Shown in pieces: positions 24,932 to 27,603 of a stretch of DNA of 27,603 nucleotides (positions are counted from its first letter, which is position 1; each line of letters starts with the position of its first letter). Position numbers and translations under genes: made by a program. Origin of the DNA: an uncultured Lachnospiraceae bacterium (lineage in GTDB: Bacteria; Bacillota; Clostridia; Lachnospirales; Lachnospiraceae); contig CAJUII010000017.1 of assembly GCA_910586405.1 (NCBI GenBank), positions 1-27,603 on the forward strand, given 5' to 3'. The notes under the pieces are model-generated. The model was not told where the DNA came from. It did not search any database and was given only the letters and a program-made list of their open reading frames with translations.

Positions 24932-25666
24932 TTAGACAGCGTCCTTATTTTTGTTGTACGTCTCCAGAATGATATTCTGCACATAGGGCGCAAGCTTTTT
25001 CTGCTGGTCTTTGGGTAATTCTTTGATGTATATGGGTTTGCCGTACTCTATGATAACGTGTGCTTTTTTAATCCACGGAAGCTGCTTCTCAAAGACTGCG
25101 GCGCTGTTGTTGATGGTCATGGGAACGATCGGGCAGTCCGCCTTGGACGCAATCTTGAAGCTGCCTTCATGAAAGGGGAGCAGCGTGCCTTCTTCTTTGT
25201 TGCGGGTTCCTTCGGGAAAAATGCAGATAGAAGTGCCGTTTTTCATTAAGTCGATGGCGGCAAGAATCGTCTGCATTCCAGCCTTGATGTTTTCGCGGTC
25301 GAGAAACAAACAGTGGAGATTGCGCATCCAGATATTGAGCAGGGGCACCTTTTCCATACTTTTCTTGGCGATATAGCCTGTGGGTCTCGGAACGCGGGGA
25401 TAGGTGAGCACGATATCAAAGTAGCTTCTGTGGTTGCCGATATAGAGCACCGGCGTGTCAGTCGGAATGTTTTCCTCACCAATGTAATCCACTTTCACGC
25501 CGGCGAGAACACGCACGCAGCGGAATGCCCAGTTTACGATTGCCAGACTGGAACGGCTCTTGGCATCGGGGTTCGACTTGCCGAGCAGCCACTCCACCAG
25601 CATGATCGGGATGCTCAGAATTAGAAATAGGATGAGAAAGACTGCCACAAGTATCAATCGTATCAT
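24932..25666 (-). CDS. plsC: 1-acyl-sn-glycerol-3-phosphate acyltransferase, 244 aa
   Basis: The enzyme adds the second acyl chain to lysophosphatidic acid to give phosphatidic acid, at the membrane. One or two hydrophobic helices occupy residues 2-27. The acyltransferase site is NHRSYFD, with His79 and Asp84 as the H-x4-D pair, and a second block is FPEGTR (150-155) for phosphate binding. I chose the ATG at 25666 (MIRLILVAVF). The frame opens nine codons earlier, but that part reads through the GGAAAGG ribosome site. It is convergent with murF, and its stop lies five bases from the murF terminator. No partner phospholipid gene is adjacent. Confidence 0.95.
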   Translation of the reverse strand: MIRLILVAVFLILFLILSIPIMLVEWLLGKSNPDAKSRSSLAIVNWAFRCVRVLAGVKVDYIGEENIPTDTPVLYIGNHRSYFDIVLTYPRVPRPTGYIAKKSMEKVPLLNIWMRNLHCLFLDRENIKAGMQTILAAIDLMKNGTSICIFPEGTRNKEEGTLLPFHEGSFKIASKADCPIVPMTINNSAAVFEKQLPWIKKAHVIIEYGKPIYIKELPKDQQKKLAPYVQNIILETYNKNKDAV

Positions 25667-25844
25667 AAAACTACCATACCTTTCCGGGGGCATTGAAATG
25701 AGATGCCCAGCATATTTTTATTGCTTTTTATAGAGTCCTATCTATTTTATCTATTCTTGCAGTGAAAATCAAGCATAAAAAAGTATATCTTTCCCAATTC
25801 AGGCATAATTATAGATATAGTAATTGGATGATATAGGAGGCAAT

Positions 25845-26279
25845 ATGGATCAGTTTGTGAAGACAAAGAGAAGGTTTGCCATATTTGCGATAACGTGTGT
25901 TATGATGATGTGCTGTCTCGCGGGATGTGCCGGGGAGACAACGGAAGACGATAAACTCAAAGATATCGACTTCACCGTGGTTGGAGAGGACCAGCAGCCG
26001 GATTCGCTCAAGGAGATCATTGCGGAGAAATCAGCAGAGCCGTTTCAGATCAGCTACACGCTGGGCGAGGAGCTCTACATCGCAGTTGGGTATGGTGAGC
26101 AGCCGAGCGGCGGATATAGTATCAGTGTGAATGCGTTTTATGAGACAGACAAATCACTGGTGTTCGACACGACGCTCATCGGCCCGGGAAAAGCGGAGAA
26201 TGTGACAAACACGCCGACGCAGCCGTACATTGTGGTAAAGACTGAGAATATAGAGGATAAGGCGATAGAATTTAAGTGA
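25845..26279 (+). CDS. Small lipoprotein with PrcB-like C-terminal domain, 144 aa
   Basis: The signal peptide ends LAGC, with Cys28 as the lipidated residue, so it should sit on the outer face of the membrane. The C-terminal half, from about residue 70, carries YIAVGYGEQPSGGYSISVNAF, the hallmark of the PrcB C-terminal domain. That domain is named for a subunit of a spirochaete protease complex but is widespread in small Firmicutes lipoproteins of unknown role. A strong ATAGGAGG lies just before the ATG at 25845; the frame opens seven codons earlier, but those codons include the ribosome site itself. No protease gene is nearby. Only AT-rich, promoter-like sequence was seen upstream (TATAGT at 25816-25821, no -35). 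Confidence 0.8.
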   Translation: MDQFVKTKRRFAIFAITCVMMMCCLAGCAGETTEDDKLKDIDFTVVGEDQQPDSLKEIIAEKSAEPFQISYTLGEELYIAVGYGEQPSGGYSISVNAFYETDKSLVFDTTLIGPGKAENVTNTPTQPYIVVKTENIEDKAIEFK

Positions 26280-26391
26280 TAACTGTGATACAATAATTCT
26301 GGCACAATTGTTAAGCAGACACGCACATCCAGCTAGAAATGGAAGCAAAGGAAAGCGGAGCGCGCTGACTGGATAGCGCAGCAGGATACAT

Positions 26392-26419
26392 AGTATAAAA
26401 TAACAATTGATTTTATACT
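26392..26419. repeat. Perfect AT-rich inverted repeat upstream of pyrC
   Basis: AGTATAAAAT - AACAATTG - ATTTTATACT: two 10-base arms with an 8-base spacer, ending 45 bases before the pyrC start. The arms contain TATAAA and TATACT, so they could overlap a -10 element, but no matching -35 was found. It may be an operator or an RNA hairpin. No PyrR-type binding loop was recognised in the 185-base leader. Confidence 0.5.
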
Positions 26420-26464
26420 GAGAAAACGACAGCAGAATATCTGCGGAAATGTGAGGGAAAAAAG

Positions 26465-27603
26465 ATGATAGTGATAAAAAACGGTATGGTGACAGACCCG
26501 TCAAACGGGATACAAAAACAGGCAGCAGTCATCATAAAAGACGGAAAAATTAATAAAATAACAGATGATGCAGATGAAATCGAACAAATAACGTCAGATA
26601 TGATAACAGAAAACAATAACGAGCATCATGTTATTGATGCAGCAGGCTGTATCGTGGCACCCGGACTTGTGGATGTGCATGTGCATTTCCGCGATCCGGG
26701 CTTCACATACAAGGAGGATATTGAGACAGGTGCAAAGGCAGCGCTCAAGGGCGGCTTTACCAGTGTGGTACTGATGGCAAACACCAAGCCCGCTGTTGAT
26801 AACACAGATACGCTAACCTATGTTATTGAAAAGGGGAAAAAGACAAACTTGAAAGTATATACCTGCGCGACAGTGACAAAAGGAATGGCCGGGAAGGAAC
26901 TGACTGATATGAGCGCGCTTCTGGAGAAGGGCGCCGTGGGCTTTACCGACGATGGGATGCCACTCATGAACGCAGCACTGCTGGAGCGTGCCATGCAGAC
27001 CGTATCAGCGCTCGACGTGCCAATCAGCCTTCATGAAGAGAATCCTGCACTGATCACAAACAACGGCGTGAACCGCGGCAGGGCGTCAGAATCTGTTGGC
27101 ATTGGCGGTTCACCGCGGGAGGCGGAGATTTCGCTGATTGAGCGTGATCTGGAAATTGCATTAAAAACAGGCGCTATCTTAAATATCCAGCACATCAGCA
27201 CGAAAGAGGGCGTGGCACTGGTGAGGCAGGCGAAGCAAAAGGCGGCAGACTTGGGAAGAAATAATATCCATGCGGAGGCGACGCCGCACCACTTTAGTCT
27301 CACGGAGGAGGCAGTTCTTCAGCATGGGACACTTGCCAAGATGAATCCGCCGCTGCGCGAGGAGGCAGACAGACAGGCGATCATTGAGGGATTGAGAGAC
27401 GGCACGATTGATATTATTGCGACAGACCATGCACCGCACAGTGAGGAGGAAAAGAAGCGGCCGATCACAGAAGCGCCAAGCGGCATCATTGGGCTGGAGA
27501 CAGCGCTGCCGCTCGGCATCACAAACCTTGTGGATACGGGACAGCTCTCCATGGAGACATTGATTGACAGAATGTCAGCGGCTCCGGCGCGTATGTACAA
27601 GCT
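26465..27603 (+). CDS. pyrC: Dihydroorotase, partial (first 379 codons; runs off the window)
   Basis: A zinc enzyme that closes carbamoyl-aspartate to dihydroorotate in pyrimidine synthesis; this is the class I, PyrC/hydantoinase-like form. DVHVHFRDPG (70-79) supplies the metal-binding His72 and His74 and the substrate Arg76. Later HEENPAL, the NIQHIST histidine block and ATDHAPHSEEEK, with catalytic Asp321, are all present. GAGGG lies about 7 bases before the ATG. The reading frame is still open at the last base, and the family is usually about 420-430 residues, so about 50 residues are missing. Residues about 32-55 form an extra Asp/Asn/Glu-rich, AT-rich stretch between KINKI and VIDAAG, longer than in relatives as I remember them. 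Confidence 0.97.
   Translation, partial: MIVIKNGMVTDPSNGIQKQAAVIIKDGKINKITDDADEIEQITSDMITENNNEHHVIDAAGCIVAPGLVDVHVHFRDPGFTYKEDIETGAKAALKGGFTSVVLMANTKPAVDNTDTLTYVIEKGKKTNLKVYTCATVTKGMAGKELTDMSALLEKGAVGFTDDGMPLMNAALLERAMQTVSALDVPISLHEENPALITNNGVNRGRASESVGIGGSPREAEISLIERDLEIALKTGAILNIQHISTKEGVALVRQAKQKAADLGRNNIHAEATPHHFSLTEEAVLQHGTLAKMNPPLREEADRQAIIEGLRDGTIDIIATDHAPHSEEEKKRPITEAPSGIIGLETALPLGITNLVDTGQLSMETLIDRMSAAPARMYK

Noticed and set aside
26296..26313. Sigma-54-like TGGCAC...GC before pyrC
   Set aside because: The GG and GC elements are 12 rather than 10 bases apart, and no enhancer-binding regulator is in the window.

Overview
The window looks like chromosome from a Gram-positive anaerobe of the Clostridia, most likely a Lachnospiraceae member. 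This is inferred from the protein families present (a DUF4317 protein, an AAA-ATPase-like/PDDEXK_9 protein, a CelD_N/GH9-like lipoprotein), strong AGGAGG-type ribosome sites, and a folT gene led by a tetrahydrofolate riboswitch. No tRNA, rRNA, CRISPR array, insertion sequence or prophage gene was seen. I make 20 protein-coding genes; the last, pyrC, runs off the right edge.

Left part (1-8.7 kb): a DUF4317 protein on the minus strand diverges from an AAA-ATPase/PD-(D/E)XK protein. Nicotinate phosphoribosyltransferase (NAD salvage), a large charged coiled-coil protein of unknown role and glycogen phosphorylase follow on the plus strand. Glycogen phosphorylase ends at a clear hairpin terminator.

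Middle (8.7-13.4 kb): a lipoprotein and a zinc-ribbon/transmembrane/leucine-rich-repeat protein form a two-gene unit. A long perfect palindrome serves as a two-way terminator between this unit and a convergent gene. That gene encodes a two-helix membrane protein with what I read as a histidine phosphotransfer (HPt) domain. Next on the minus strand is folT, the folate ECF transporter S component, preceded by a recognisable THF riboswitch and a good sigma-A promoter.

Restriction-modification block (13.4-19.4 kb): divergent from folT, one promoter probably drives four tightly packed genes. They are a membrane-anchored Mrr-type nuclease, a 1005-residue fused restriction/methylase (type IIG), a 542-residue adenine methyltransferase, and ylmH, an S4-domain ribosome-associated protein. 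The fused enzyme plus separate methylase have the layout and sizes of Eco57I-type systems. The membrane nuclease in front and ylmH behind are the unusual parts.

Right part (19.5-27.6 kb): a MATE transporter has its own promoter. It is followed by a promoter and three-gene unit with a GH9-like lipoprotein that appears to lack its catalytic residues, then ddl and murF, which make and attach D-Ala-D-Ala for peptidoglycan. A convergent plsC (phospholipid synthesis), a small PrcB-domain lipoprotein and the start of pyrC (pyrimidine synthesis) close the window. The best candidates for new biology are the pseudo-GH9 lipoprotein with ddl-murF, the four-gene restriction block, and the membrane HPt protein.
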